From Sporodiniella umbellata (taxonomy: Eukaryota; Mucoromycota; Mucoromycetes; Mucorales; Rhizopodaceae), in contig JAIXMR010000026.1 in NCBI GenBank assembly GCA_025677835.1, positions 170,531-234,530 on the forward strand: a DNA stretch of 64,000 nt, given 5' to 3'. A program made the position numbers and the translations under genes. Every line of letters begins with the position of its first letter. Position 1 is the first letter of the stretch. The notes beneath the pieces are model-generated. The model did no database searches, was not told where the DNA came from, and saw only the letters and a list, made by a program, of their open reading frames with translations. Positions 22,625 to 34,864 of the stretch are shown here, one piece after another.

Positions 22625-23023
22625 TTTGCTTTTAAAAAAGAAAAAGAAAAAAAAAAAAGATGCACAGGTCTCAGCCACTCACTCACATACGAACGGGGTT
22701 TCGACAAGTCACTTTTTTAAAAGGGCGCTAATGAAACCAAAGTGGTCCTATAAAAAGTGCAAAGTGCAATAAAAAGTGAAAAAGACAGAGACGGAGGAGG
22801 ATAAACTTTCACTGTTTTTTTTTTCTTTTTTTATTATTATTTTATTTTTTATTTCCTTCCTTCTTTTCTTTTTTATATATACATTTTTTTTTTTCAGCCT
22901 TTTCTTTGAAAAAAAAAGAAAAGAAAATAAGATTACTACCAGCCAGTAAAGAGAGAGTTTGTGAACAAAAGTATATCACAGCAACAACTTTTTAAAAAAA
23001 AAAAGCATATACGCAGACAGAAA
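22625..23023. other. Divergent promoter region of TMA16 and the acyltransferase gene
   Basis: Four hundred bases serve both genes. Pyrimidine-rich leader sequence (about 22815-22905) precedes the acyltransferase start. A(n) runs lie near 22640-22658 and 22908-22927. No consensus operator was recognised. Confidence 0.5.
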
Positions 23024-24514
23024 ATGGGGGTTTTTTCAGTCTTAAACGGTTCCTCTTTTGGACTGGGACTCTGGTTTCAATCGACGTTAATTGTCAGCAT
23101 ACAGTATCTGTTTCTTCTCATCTGGCCGTTTTCTTGTAAACTTTATTACTATCTTCAGACACATATTATGCGACAGTGGGCACATAATTTGTTTTTCTTG
23201 ATGCGGCTTTTTGCTCCAGGGGATCTGGTGATCACTTTGGACGAGAGCTGCACAAAGGACGAAGGAGGCATCGATGAGGAAGAGGACGCTGAAGAAGAGC
23301 TAGAGAGACTTTTGACTCGTAATAAGAAAGGTCAGGTCGTTGGTATCTCTTTTCCCGACAAGCTTATTATGATGGCGAATCACCAGGTAAAAACAAAAAA
23401 TACCAAAAATCACTCAAGAATGTATCTGTTTAATATATATATATATATTTGGTTATTTAGATTTTAGTAGATTGGATCTACGTTTGGTTCTTGGGTTATC
23501 TTTCTAAGGCACACGGTTCGCTCAAGATTATGCTTAAACATAGCTTGAGTCTGATACCCATCTATGGAACGTAAGTCACTCGGAATCACTGAAAACAATA
23601 GAAAAAAAAAAAAATTAAACCCCATTTTTTTTTTGCCTTGTTTTATGTAGGGTAAATTATTATTCCGGCATTTGATTGGCTGTCATAATAACCTGTCCTT
23701 TGTTTTTTATAATGGTTAGGGAATGAAATTCTTTGAGTTCATCTTTTTGAAACGAAGACTCGAACATGATAAAGATACAGTCATCAAAAACCTTGAGAGA
23801 GCCAAAAAACGAGGAGATCCTATGTGGCTGCTTCTATTTCCTGAAGGAACAGGTAATAAAGAAAGCTCTGTTCGTCTATATTCACCATGTAATAGTTATT
23901 TCTGACGATACACGTGCAAGATCGAAGGCGTTTGCTCAAAAACTGAATATGGTAAAAGCCCTTTTGTGTATACATAAAGCAAGTAATGACACGTGTATTA
24001 GGAGGATTATAAGTTCACGCTTTTACCAAGAACAACCGGCCTGTTGCTTTGTAAAGATGTTTTGGGCAACAAGGTCGAATGGCTCTATGACTTGACTATT
24101 GGCTACCCTGGCATCCCCTCAGGAGAAAACCCTGAGGACGTGATGACCATGAAACGTATCTTCTGTGACCGAAGAGGGCCCGACAAGATCCATATACACA
24201 TCCGTCGCTTCCGTATCGACACCCTACCTACTGAGCCAGCCGAGTTCACTTCCTGGCTCTTGGACCGCTGGTCAGAAAAAGACAAGAAACTGATTTACTT
24301 TAACGAACACGGTCGGTTCCCTGAGGAGCCCATTTTAGAAGATGAGGACGAACTCTTGTACAGAAGAGATAGAACGATCAAGATGCCCATCGCTTTACAA
24401 CATACCATCCGTGAATGCTTTGGCTTCTGGGCCTACTTTTTAATCTATGTACCCTTTATACTCCTCTTTGTCAAATTGATTACCATCACTTATGTGGCTG
24501 CTTTTCATTCTTAG
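23024..24514 (+). CDS. Membrane acyltransferase, LPAAT/lysocardiolipin acyltransferase-like (AGPAT5/LCLAT1 type)
   Basis: This belongs to the PlsC acyltransferase superfamily, which transfers acyl groups from acyl-CoA to lysophospholipids in the ER or mitochondrial membranes. Exons: 23024-23386, 23461-23570, 23651 (a single base), 23720-23852, 23896-23951 and 24002-24514, for 391 residues. Catalytic motif NHx4D (NHQILVD) is at residues 119-125, spanning the first intron. A FPEGT block gives the substrate-binding motif. Membrane segments are seen at about residues 10-45 and near the C-terminus (FWAYFLIYVPFILLFVKLI). An acidic linker unusual for the family lies before the active site (GGIDEEEDAEEELE). 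Exon 2 and the GMKFFEF exon are out of phase by one base; the only consensus solution is a one-base exon G at 23651 between TATGTAG and GTAAAT. Exact lipid substrate is unknown. Confidence 0.85.
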
Positions 24515-24709
24515 GCCACAAAAACACACATATATATATAAATATATACACACACACACAGTAATACTAATAACAATAATAATAATATAAATAATAATAA
24601 TCGCTCTTATGAGAGTCGCTTTTTTTTTTTTCTTCTGAAAAAGGAGTCACCATCTTTCTGTTCTTTTTTTTTTTTTTAAATTTTTTCTTTGCTTTAAAAC
24701 AAAAGATAG

Positions 24710-25759
24710 ATGTTGGATCATAGCAGTATAGAAGATCCTTCATTAATACAGTCTATTCAGGAACTCATTCAGCAATATCCGGCGAGTGAGGATGTCATTC
24801 AACGTTTGATTTCTTACTACAATACTCAAGATCGGCCCAATAAGAAACAAAAGAAAGAAGAGACCTTAGTTGATGTTGAGCTACGTCTCTACGATGTCTC
24901 TTTTCAATCGCCTGCCCGAAAAAAGTACGATCTGATCCTGACCAAAACAGAGTTACTGTTATACCATAGCAAACTAGAGCGTGTCGAGTTTCGTTATTCG
25001 TTAAAGCTGTTTGCCTTGGGTGTGTGTGTGCCTACACCCGAAAAGACACAGGCCTGTTTTACGTTTGGTCTATTCCTTCAGGGAGAAGAAGAAGACGCGC
25101 TCGTGTTTCAGACACAGGACAAGGCTGATCTCGCTTGGGAAGCACAAGGTCAAAAAGAGATTTTGACATCAGACAAGCACCGCGTCATTATCGACTTACT
25201 CAAAACTCATTCGGGTCTTGCGATCGAACAGCCAACAGCTGAAAGCCCTGCCCATGTCGTAGCCTATCTGAAGGCCAAAGACGGCTTTCTTTTCTTTTTG
25301 CCCTCCGGTATTCTCTTTGGTTTCAAGAAGCCAACCTTGTTTATCCCTCTTCAAAACATTGCCGATCATGCAGTGACAGGCATCACCCAACGTACGTTTG
25401 ATCTTGTTCTGAATCCCTCTGGTCAGGTTTACGGTCGAAACTCAAAAGAATCTATCGAGTTCTCAATGATCTCTCAAGAATCGTTTGGTCCCATCAACAC
25501 TTACATCAAGAAAGCTAACAGTCTAGACCAAAGTATGTCTGAGGCTAGAAAAGCACCCAACACAACCCCCGCGGATCATCATCCTACACAAGAAGATTCG
25601 GAAGATTCTGAGGAGGACGAGAACTTTGAGCCAAGTGATCTTGAAGACGAAGATCCTTTGGAATACGATACAGACGCAGAACAAGACTCCGTCGGCTCTC
25701 CCACTACCGCATCCTCCCCTATACATGAAAATGAAGATATGCTGGAGGAAAGCGACTAA
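24710..25759 (+). CDS. RTT106: Histone chaperone RTT106-like
   Basis: Rtt106 binds H3-H4 (with acetyl-H3K56 in yeast) and deposits them during replication-coupled nucleosome assembly and heterochromatin silencing. This uninterrupted gene codes for 349 residues. After a helical N-terminus (about 1-50) comes the double PH-like module shared with Pob3/Spt16: strands in VDVELRLYDVSFQSP and RKKYDLILTKTELLLYH, then the diagnostic block FLFFLPSGILFGFKKP followed by FIPLQNI and TQRTFDLVL at about residues 198-240. The last 75 residues are strongly acidic with Asp/Glu/Ser runs, as in other histone chaperones. Lack of introns and fairly GC-rich codons set it apart from neighbours. It lies 195 bases after the acyltransferase stop on the same strand. 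POB3 is the main alternative, but that protein is longer and has an N-terminal Spt16-dimerisation domain missing here. Confidence 0.85.
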   Translation: MLDHSSIEDPSLIQSIQELIQQYPASEDVIQRLISYYNTQDRPNKKQKKEETLVDVELRLYDVSFQSPARKKYDLILTKTELLLYHSKLERVEFRYSLKLFALGVCVPTPEKTQACFTFGLFLQGEEEDALVFQTQDKADLAWEAQGQKEILTSDKHRVIIDLLKTHSGLAIEQPTAESPAHVVAYLKAKDGFLFFLPSGILFGFKKPTLFIPLQNIADHAVTGITQRTFDLVLNPSGQVYGRNSKESIEFSMISQESFGPINTYIKKANSLDQSMSEARKAPNTTPADHHPTQEDSEDSEEDENFEPSDLEDEDPLEYDTDAEQDSVGSPTTASSPIHENEDMLEESD

Positions 25760-27124
25760 CAAAAACAAAAACTCTTAAAAAACAGCATCCATCAACACCA
25801 GCCTACATATCCCTCCATCAGTAACTCTTTCTCTTTTTTTTTTTTTTTTTTTTTTTGAAATCCCCTTCTACTATGCATCTTTCTCTTTTACTGGACATTT
25901 GAAATCTGATTTGTTTAGTAAAAATAATACTAAAAATAAAAAAACAAAATCTTTTTTAGCAACAGATAGACTTATTAGTAGTGGATGCATTTGTATGTGA
26001 AGAAACCACTCGTTTTTTTTTAATCAAAAGAAACATTAAAGTTTTTCAATTTTTGAGACATCTTAAGAAAAAAACAAATTCAGGGTTTTCTCTTTTAAGA
26101 AACTGGTTTAAACCAAAACAGCAACCCATAGTTTTTAAAACGCTGGTTCAGTGGACCCTCCTGTTATCCAACGGGCCATCATCTCACGGGGGTTACATGT
26201 CTGGTGAAAAATCGATACCAAGCAGTGGTGTATGTCTAGTGCTTCGACGGCCATGTTAATCTACAAGAGAAAACTAAAGCTTTTTTTCTTTTTTTTTTTT
26301 ATCATACACGATAGTGAAATGGTATGCTAACATCTACAGACTTTCTTATTTAATGTTTTTTCAAAGCTTTCGAAGTCGGCTCAAAATGAGATGTCATACA
26401 CTATGTTGATTTTAGTTGTTAAAACCTCTTTAAAAAAAAAGCTTGCTTTACCCAACATTACTCTCAGCAGCTGCTTACTTGATTTCAATTTAGAGTATAG
26501 GAGACTTAGCCTCAAGATTAGATATGCTTTTCAGTATCATACAGGCTACAGATAGAAATATTACTCGTAAAGAGTTAGCTTTGTCTGTGCTTTTGGATCT
26601 CTTTTTTTTTTTCTCTCGAATCGCATTAACAGTCGCATTTTGATAACTAAATAACACTTTTTATACCCTTGAAAAAGAAGAAACTAACGGGCTCAAGGCA
26701 AATCATATAATTGTTCCTCTATTCAGTGAGATCTGTGAAGATAGACCTCGTAATACTATGCGCCATAAATCAAATTTCTGCTAGTTTGAGAAAACATACC
26801 TTTAGACACGCTTTATCTCTACTTATAAAATGAGCAACATGCTCATATAGAGTGTATAAAATCGCTGTCAAAGACTTTATAAATAGTCTATAGAAAGATT
26901 GTAGATTGCTTCAATCACAAACCTCTTTAAATTTCGCCAATGGTTGACTAGAATACTTTCTCAATTTAGCGAATCAAAATCAGTTATTCGGCTTTTTTAA
27001 AACATCGACTTTTTTTTTGAATTGCTGAAAGGATTCCGGAAATAGTATATTTCATTTTTTTTTTTTCTTTTTTCAAAATTAAAATAAAATAGAAAAGGAT
27101 TTTACATATTCAAACCACTTTTTT
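25760..27124. other. Intergenic region between RTT106 and BRE1
   Basis: This contains the RTT106 3' flank, with a T22 run near 25834-25856, and the BRE1 promoter. The ORF at 25981-26259 starts on a non-ATG codon and has no family features. The rest is AT-rich without recognisable elements. Confidence 0.5.
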
Positions 27125-30100
27125 ATGGCCAAAATAGAGGACAATAAACGTCGCTCAAGCGATACAGATGACCAAAGTGTCTCTATAAGACCTCCTCCAA
27201 AAAAACGGTTTATGCCTCAACAATCTTCAACAGATGATCAAGAAGATAATGAAGATTCTGGTGACATGTTTAAAGTAATCATATCTCTTGTTTCTTTTTT
27301 TTTAATACTTGGCGTTTTTTTTAGGAACCTTTGGAGGCATTTCGTAAAGAAGCTATTTTAAGACAATGGAAAGATTACATGGTACGACATATATAACTCG
27401 CGTTATTTATTAAAAACCCACTCGTTTATTTATTTATTTTTGTTTTTATCTCTGTTAGCGATCTACTAATAGATGGAAAAAATATGTGGAACAAACAGAA
27501 GCAAGCAATCTTTCTAACGAAGAGCACATTAGACTATGGGAAGATTCTTTCAAAAAAGTAAACATTCCCTTGTCCTTTTCTAATACCTCAACTTATAACA
27601 TTCTTTCTACTGTAAAAAAAAAAAGCTTCAAACATTTCTGTCCAATGTTATCCAAGATGGCATGTCAAGCTTTGGAGAAACATCACTCATGAATACAGGT
27701 TCGTATTTTACAATAAGCAAACAAAATCCTTTTTTTCATAATACTCACAATTGATTCTTCCAAAAAAAAAAAAAAAAAAAAAATACGTTATTTTAGACCA
27801 TTCAGAATTTAGTCAACTTCTTAAAGAAGAATGGTCTGAGGGACTAACTCCCATCATGTCCCATGCTTTTAAAAAGAAAGAGTTTATCGATTTGACCATT
27901 TCAAAACTGAATCAGCTCGTAAAAACTTGGATTTTTAAAAGAGAAAACATGAATAACGAATTTGACACGGTCTTCGGTAATGCGTCTTGACGTTTTTTTT
28001 CTTTCTTTTTTTCTAACACACGCGTGATAGAAAACGGAGTCTTGAAGGAAATTCAACAAGAACATCAAAAAGCACTTTCTCTCTGGAGTCGAGGTCAATC
28101 CACCCTTCAAGAAATCAATCATCAACTCAAAGCCAAAAATTTCAAAGTATATACAAAAGATCCCCCCCTTCTCTGATAGATCCTCTTACTAAAAACGCTC
28201 TATAGCGACTGATGTTGAAAGAAGAATATAGAATCTCAAAAAAACAACTACAGGCAGTTGAAGTGCGTTTACGTCAAGCCCAACACGACCTAGAAAAGAT
28301 AGAGAGCAAAAAGTTCTCTAATGAAGATGTCTCGATGGATAGAGAAGGGAGTCGTTCCCACGTTGGACATACTAGTGGACCCACGCCCGCTTCTGGCGTT
28401 CTCTTACATGTAAGCATCTTGTATTTATCCATAGATAGACTGTATTCCTAAGACTTGTCATTAGAATCCGACCAGTTCTCAAAATCCAACTATCTATTTG
28501 CAACAACTGCTCGACCAGAGGTTGCATGATATTGAAATGATCAAAGAGGACCGTATCGGGTTAAAGAAACAGATATGTAAACTACAGATGGACCTTGTGT
28601 GTGTGCCCGAGTCGAGAATCTATAAAGCACCTTTATGTCGACAATTGTTCCAGTCAAGAACATATCAAAAAGACAAATGCAACCACCTCTCCGACATTTG
28701 CCATGATTTACAAATGAACGTAGAAGACCTGTCAAGCAACCGACGTCGATTTATTCGCGACCTTGATTACGAACAAATCAATCAGTTCAAAGAGATGGAG
28801 GCCCAGTTAAAAAAGCTTGATGTGGATCTCACTCGGATCCGGGGTCAACGCGACGCACTACAGATGCATCTCGAAGAAAGCAAGGCTTCGTCTGAGATTG
28901 GAAGAGGTTCGGTTGCTGAACGCAAGACCATTGCCGACGCTCGAAAGGAGCGTGTCAACTACCTTGAGACTGAAGTGCTTCGGCTCCAGAAGAAGGCTGT
29001 AGCCAAGACAGGTGTTCGAGGGTTTTATGATATCGTCTCAAACAGCCAGGGTAAAGAACCCTTGCTGTCGTCCTTGGAAAACGAGGTGCGATCGATGGAA
29101 AAACGCGTGGAGGAAGCCAAGGAAAGCCTAGGTCGACAGTTTCCAGAGGACATGGATCGTTATCTTCAGCCGATAGCTAGCATCAAACAGCTTCAGCTGA
29201 AAGCCAAACTATTTGAAGAAAGGTACACGTTTGATCCTATGTCGATTGATCACGTTCAAGACTTTGAAACATCTCTGCAGGACAGAATTCGAAAAGAAAG
29301 AGCCGTTACCTCTGAAATGAATCATAAATTATCAACATTAGAAGCTGTAAGTTAGCTCATCGATATCACCCTATTCTAAAAACCCTCTCTTCGCCCCCAT
29401 AGACTGAAAAGCAACTCTTGAGTGAAATCGAAAGCGTGGCCAAAGCGTACGGTGATTTAGAAGAAGAGAACGTCAAAAAGGTAGAAGACCTGGCTTCATT
29501 AGAAGATGAAATAATCAAACTTCAAGCCGAGCGCGCAAGATACAGTCAGATTTTCACTGCGCTTAATAAATCCAAAGACGCACATGCAATGTTAGCAAAT
29601 GCATTGAACAAACAAATAGAAAAACAGCTTGCGCACATCAAACAAATGACAGAACGGGACAAAAACCTAACCACACAGATTGTAAGTCAACTCTTGCCTC
29701 TTTTCTCCTTTACTAACCCTGAATACCATGCAGACCTGTTTGGATCGCAAATTGACCGCAAGCAATTCCATCAGTAAAACGTATAAGCAAAAAAATGATG
29801 AAGTCAAGGCTCTGTTGGATGAACTAAAAGAAAAGGCCCTTGTTTCTAAAGACAAGATCACAGAGGTAAATCTACCGAAAACAAACAAAGGCTTACTTTA
29901 TTATTAGCTTCAAAAGTCTACTTTTGAAAAGATTCGTTTGACCGAGGAAGGGGCCCATACCAGGCTTCGCTTAGAAGAAAATAGAGAACTTTTGAAAAGA
30001 AAGATAGGACTCTCTGGCAAAACTGAGAACCCTGCCGAAGCCAAACTAAGAAAAGAACGAGAAGAGTATAGAGTAAGTGTTGTTTTTACCAAAAAAAAAA

Positions 30101-30317
30101 AAAAAAAAAAAAAAAGAAAAAAGAGCCTGATACTGTCCTATAGTCTCTATTGAACTGTAATTCATGTAAAACAAGGCTAAAGTCACATGTTTTATGGCGT
30201 TGTATGCATACGTTCTGCAAAGAGTGTTTGGACGAACTTATTGAAGCAAAACAGAAGCAGTGTCCAAGTTGTAGCGACTCATTTAGTGTAAATGATGTTA
30301 AACAATTCTACTTTTAA
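27125..30317 (+). CDS. BRE1: E3 ubiquitin-protein ligase BRE1 (histone H2B)
   Basis: Bre1 (RNF20/RNF40 in animals), with the E2 Rad6, monoubiquitinates histone H2B and thereby promotes H3K4 methylation and transcription elongation. Twelve exons: 27125-27274, 27325-27381, 27459-27557, 27626-27698, 27797-27976, 28031-28146, 28206-28409, 28465-29346, 29403-29681, 29734-29865, 29908-30072 and 30144-30317, coding for 836 residues. A disordered, charged N-terminus (RPPPKKRF) is followed by long coiled coils over about residues 60-770. The C-terminus is a C3HC4 RING: CNSC, then a CMHTFCKEC block and a final CPSC, followed by NDVKQFYF, matching the terminal NDxxxxYx pattern of Bre1. All metal ligands are present. 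Exon 4 uses an AAG acceptor after an A11 run. RTT106 lies just upstream but no shared promoter is evident. Confidence 0.92.
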
Positions 30318-30598
30318 AAAGGACACCCAAGACGCTCCGCGCTAGAATAACTCACTACCATGTACATATATACATCCTCCTTCCGCTCTCACTACTATCA
30401 CCCTTTTTTTTTTCGCTTTCAAAGGACTCTTTGTTTTGTTTTCCCTTCTTTTTCCTTTCTTTTTTATACACATTACATGTTCATAATATATTACTTTAAG
30501 CTCTCACTTACGCATACAAATAATTTGAAAAAACAAAACAAAACAAAACAAAAACGTAATAAAAAAAATTGGCGTAAATTTTTTTTTGACACTGTCAT

Positions 30599-30908
30599 AT
30601 GAAAACGATCAAGGAGCTGGAAACAAATTTCATCCAGAGCGGACCTAAACGAGCAGTGCGCGTTTCTTTTGTGCCGTCAATTGAAGCTCCCTCCGATCTC
30701 TGGTATTTTTATATATCTAATCAGGGGTATGTACACACAGACTTGTCATTTGAAAAGAAAAAGGTTCATTCTGTGACCCTTATACAAACACCTCAGCTAT
30801 CGAAAGAGAAGACTTTCTAGTGGACATGGCATGAGGTTTAGAAAGAAACACAAAGTGTACCAGAAACTCTACAGAAAGCGCACAAAAAGATTTGAAAACT
30901 CGGATTGA
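30599..30908 (+). CDS. Small very basic protein, two exons, unknown function
   Basis: I do not recognise this gene. Exon 1 is 30599-30726 and exon 2 is 30797-30908, joined through a GTATGT donor and a CCTCAG acceptor. Together they give a 79-residue protein ending at TGA. The first half (KRAVRVSFVPSIEAPSDLWYFY) looks like a folded beta-rich segment. The second half is a dense Arg/Lys cluster (YRKRRLSSG and FRKKHKVYQKLYRKRTKR) that could bind nucleic acid or act as a nuclear localisation signal. Unspliced reading gives a less plausible tail, and splicing replaces it by a strongly biased, in-phase one, which argues for a real gene. It lies in the short space between BRE1 and the ADP/ATP carrier. 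A chance ORF pair remains possible. Confidence 0.45.
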
Positions 30909-31357
30909 CTGATGTTTGAACAAGAGAGGGAAAGCTGGGAGAGGGATAAAGCGGTAATATAAATATAGAAAAGGCACACTATTTGCTAGGAAATTAAAGC
31001 TCAAAATAAATAGAGAAACAAAACTTACCAATCAAATTTTTTTTGCCTACAGGCAACAATAACAAAAAAAAAAAAAAAAAAAAAGAGAGAGAAAAACAGA
31101 GCCGGACAAAAGAGTATTCGATAGATTGTAGTTTTTTGGTAGGTCAAAAAAAAAAAAAAAAAAAAAAAAAACAGATAGATTTGTAGAGAAAGCAAACAAA
31201 AGAATAAAAATCATCTTTGATTCAATCGCCGCGTGGGACTGTTCGAAATTAACACCCCCTGGCCTTACCACAGAGTATAAAAAAAAGGAAAAAAAATTTC
31301 TTTTTAGTTCCCTTTTTTTTAGATCTTCCCTCTCTCCTTTATCTACGAGTATTCAAA
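30909..31357. other. Promoter region of the ADP/ATP carrier gene
   Basis: Two long A runs (about 31062-31084 and 31146-31171) lie upstream of a TATA-like element. A pyrimidine-rich leader (CTTCCCTCTCTCC) precedes the start, typical of highly expressed fungal genes. Confidence 0.55.
31276..31283 (+). promoter_or_regulatory. TATA-like element of the ADP/ATP carrier
   Basis: TATAAAAA lies 82 bases before the start codon, upstream of a pyrimidine-rich leader. Spacing fits a TATA box for this presumably highly expressed gene. Confidence 0.5.
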
Positions 31358-32501
31358 ATGGCCACCAACGACAACAAATTCATCATTGTAAGTGTCTGCA
31401 CATGTAAAAGTTTATTTTTATTTTTAACCGGCCTACTCTGTAGGATTTCCTTATGGGTGGTGTTTCCGCTGCCGTCTCCAAGACCGCTGCTGCTCCCATC
31501 GAACGTATCAAGCTTTTGATCCAAAACCAAGACGAAATGATCAAGCAAGGTCGTCTCGCTTCTCCTTACAAGGGTATCTCCGACTGTTTCTCTCGTACCA
31601 TGAAGGATGAAGGTGCCGTCTCCTTCTGGAGAGGTAACACCGCTAACGTTATCCGTTACTTCCCCACCCAAGCTTTGAACTTTGCCTTCAAGGATAAGTT
31701 CAAGCGTATGTTCAACAAGGATAAGAACAGAGACGGTTACTGGGCTTGGTTCGCCGGTAACTTGGCTTCCGGTGGTGCTGCTGGTGCTGCTTCCCTCTTC
31801 TTGTAAGTTCAACCCATTCTTGCGTCACGAGTCTGTTTATTTACGCAAAAAAATTTTTATTTTTTTATTTTTTTTTGTCATATTTTAGCGTCTACTCTTT
31901 GGATTATGCTCGTACTCGTCTTGCTAACGATGCCAAGTCCGCCAAGAAGGGTGGTGAACGTCAATTCAACGGTTTGGTTGATGTCTACAAGAAGACCTTG
32001 AAGTCCGATGGTATCGCTGGTCTCTACCGTGGTTTCAACATCTCTTGTGTTGGTATCATTGTTTACCGTGGTCTCTACTTCGGTTTGTACGATTCCATCA
32101 AGCCTTTGATGCCCCAAAACTTGCAAGACTCTTTCTTGGCTACCTTCGCTTTGGGTTGGGCTGTCACCACCGGTTCCGGTCTTGGTAAGTCGCATTTATA
32201 CACCTCTTTGGATCCATCCAAAGTAGCCTCGGTCTGGGTTTCTAACTAAAATTTTTTTCCTTCTCTTTTCATTTTAGCCTCTTACCCCATTGATACCGTC
32301 CGTAGACGTATGATGATGACCTCTGGTGCTGCCGTCAAGTACGACTCTTCTCTCCACTGTTTCCGTGAAGTTGTCGCCAAGGAAGGTTACAAGTCCCTCT
32401 TCAAGGGTGCCGGTGCTAACATCCTCCGTGCCATTGCTGGTGCTGGTGTTTTGTCTGGTTATGATTACCTCCAAGTCTGGATGTTCGGTAAGAAGTACTA
32501 A
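31358..32501 (+). CDS. AAC: Mitochondrial ADP/ATP carrier
   Basis: This inner-membrane protein exchanges cytosolic ADP for matrix ATP. Four exons, 31358-31387, 31444-31802, 31889-32184 and 32278-32501, code for 302 residues, the normal length. The three mitochondrial-carrier repeats each show the Px(D/E)xx(K/R) signature, as in APIERIK and YPIDTVRRR. The ADP/ATP carrier fingerprint RRRMMM is in the third repeat. Six membrane helices are evident. The start lies in ATGGCCACC with a good context. Codon use is strongly biased to C-ending codons (GTC, TCC, AAG), unlike the neighbouring genes, which signals high expression. No oddities were seen; identity is certain at family level. Confidence 0.97.
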
Positions 32502-32600
32502 ATTGCTTCTCAAACCACTCCAAATTTTCGTGTGCCTGTTTGATTTTATTGTAATCTTATTTATAAATTCAACACATCTTAAAATACTCATTTAACCAAA

Positions 32601-32606
32601 AATAAA
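32601..32606 (+). terminator. Probable polyadenylation signal of the ADP/ATP carrier
   Basis: AATAAA lies 100 bases after the stop codon and is followed by a T/G-rich stretch (TTTATTTGTTGTG), the usual arrangement of a cleavage and polyadenylation signal. Confidence 0.55.
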
Positions 32607-34841
32607 AGCTTTATTTGTTGTGCTTTTGATTTCTTAAAATTCAATCTTCTTTTCTCTAAAATGACAGAAAACGTGTTGTGAAACCCTCCCGTGGATCGCG
32701 TTTCGCTCAAGGAAGTTCTCGGAATTGTCCTCAAGCGGACACCAAAATAAGCGGAAAATTTTTTTTTTAGGTTCTATACATGGCTTAGATTTTTTTTTTT
32801 TTTTTTATTTTTTTGTTGAGCAAGGTTTAAAAGGGTGCTTTTACTTTCAGTTCTTGTTTTCTTTTTTTTTTTTTTACATTTTCTATACTTATTCAATACC
32901 ATCCATTCTTGCACAGGACAGGACCAAGCTTGAGCTATTTTCGATAATCAATATCGCTCTGAAGGATTTTGCGACTCCTCAAAAAGCCACTTTTTTCAAC
33001 TGCTGTAGGCATAAGGACTGTTTCACGCTCACCTAGCTTTGTGGAACACTACATGAGTCAACAGTTCGTTTGCCAAAATTCAGTGCTTTCTTTATCAACC
33101 AAAACTATAGAAGCTTTGGTGAAACAGACCGAAACAGCCATATGTATATCGGATTTACTGTTAATCATAAAGATAGTTGAACTTAACTAGAAAACGGAAC
33201 GTTCAAGACTTCAAAAAGAGAAAAACTGAGATAGTCAAAACAATACTTAAACATATTATAGGGGGGGGGTTTTTTTTTCTGCTTTTTTGATGAGCTTAGA
33301 AAGGCTGAAGAAACCCAAGTTTCCTCTTTTAAAAAAGTGCTTAGGCTTGCTTTTTATTAGCTTTTTCTGAGTAAATATCGGTTGTTAATGCTGCATAAAT
33401 ATATACATCATATTTCTTCAAGGCTATCAATACTGTTTGCTCGTAACTTTGTCTTCTGGTTACTTTACTATACACTATATATATAAACGAAAACTGCATC
33501 CGCTCATAAGCTTTTCATATATGTAGCTAAAGACTAAATATCAATCCAGCCTTTAAAGGACTACACTCACTCAATTCTTCGGCATTTTAAGTTACTTGAT
33601 TAATCGAACCTGAATCAATCGTGTTTTAAGCTTTTAATTTACCAGAACTTTGAAATCTTCGTGATACCAAAGATGCTCCAATAAAAAAGTAGCCATTTAA
33701 TGATTTTTTCTTGCAAAAAAAATATAAAAAAAACAAATGTACGAGTATCCTAACTGTGTCCGTATTGAAAGAGTTTATGTTTGCATATTTTTATATTAAA
33801 TACTTTTAACAGCTTAGTTTCAAATGAATACAGAAAAAGACAGGTCGGTTTGGACATATAATGTGCATTTTTAGTTAGCTTTTGTTTTTGACCTTTAGAA
33901 TTATGCCAAACGTCATATGAGTTGCTGCACGTTTGTATTCATTTTTTCAACGAGGCTTTTCATTTAAAAATACTATTTTGGAGTCTCCAGGTACTCAATT
34001 TAACTATATATAAAAAATAATTTCCAAGGTGCTCAGAAAGCTAATATCAGACTTTATATAACTTTTACTACTATTTTTTTTTTTTTACTAACAATTGAGA
34101 ATAAAAAGAAAATTTTCAGAAAAAAAAAGTAGTAGTAACACAAATTTATGCAAAACTACATATAACAATGAATTATTTAGCCAGCCAAGACCCAGTGTTT
34201 ACTTACTTCAATTCAATGTGACTTGTACTGTAAAAAGCTATAAATTTATTCAATTAAAGTTTCTGAAAGTCCCTCCGTTCAAAACATAAAGTCTAATAAT
34301 AACCGCTTTTTGTATGAGTTATTCTGTGTTGTATACGAAGCGGTCTTATTGCTCTTAGTCTTGATTTTAAAGAGCTGTCAAAAACTCAAAGCTAAAAAAG
34401 TTAACAAAAAACTTGGTATCATACTGCTAGCTAAGCTTTTGAGATTGTTAAGCTTAAAAGGTGGCTGTTTTTAACTTATAAAAATAACCTTTCTTTTTCT
34501 AAAATGCAAAATTTTCCAAAGGTTTCATTTTAAAAGAAAAAAAAAATATCACATTCTAATTGAGTTACAACGGCTACAATTTTTTTTTTTGGATTTTTTT
34601 TTTTGGTTTGTGAGTAATGTCTTGTCCAAACAATGAAAAGATTCTTCGTAGAGAGAGAAAGCATTTTTTTTTTTTTTTAGAAAACTTTACAACTTTGATT
34701 AGTTGATTACTATATATTTTCAAATATAGAAACTTATATAAAAGCAAAATTGTACGATAGCAGCCAAATTTAATGATAGCAACGCAGTATTTTGGGTTGC
34801 CTTGGGAATATCTAAGTTTCTTTCTGCAGGCTGCTGATCAA

Positions 34842-34864
34842 AATAATAATAATAATAATAATAA
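34842..34864. repeat. (AAT)n microsatellite
   Basis: About seven AAT units in an AT-rich intergenic stretch. Confidence 0.8.

Noticed and set aside
25981..26259. 92-codon ORF between RTT106 and BRE1
   Set aside because: It begins on a non-ATG codon, has no recognisable family features and unremarkable flanks. It is probably chance.
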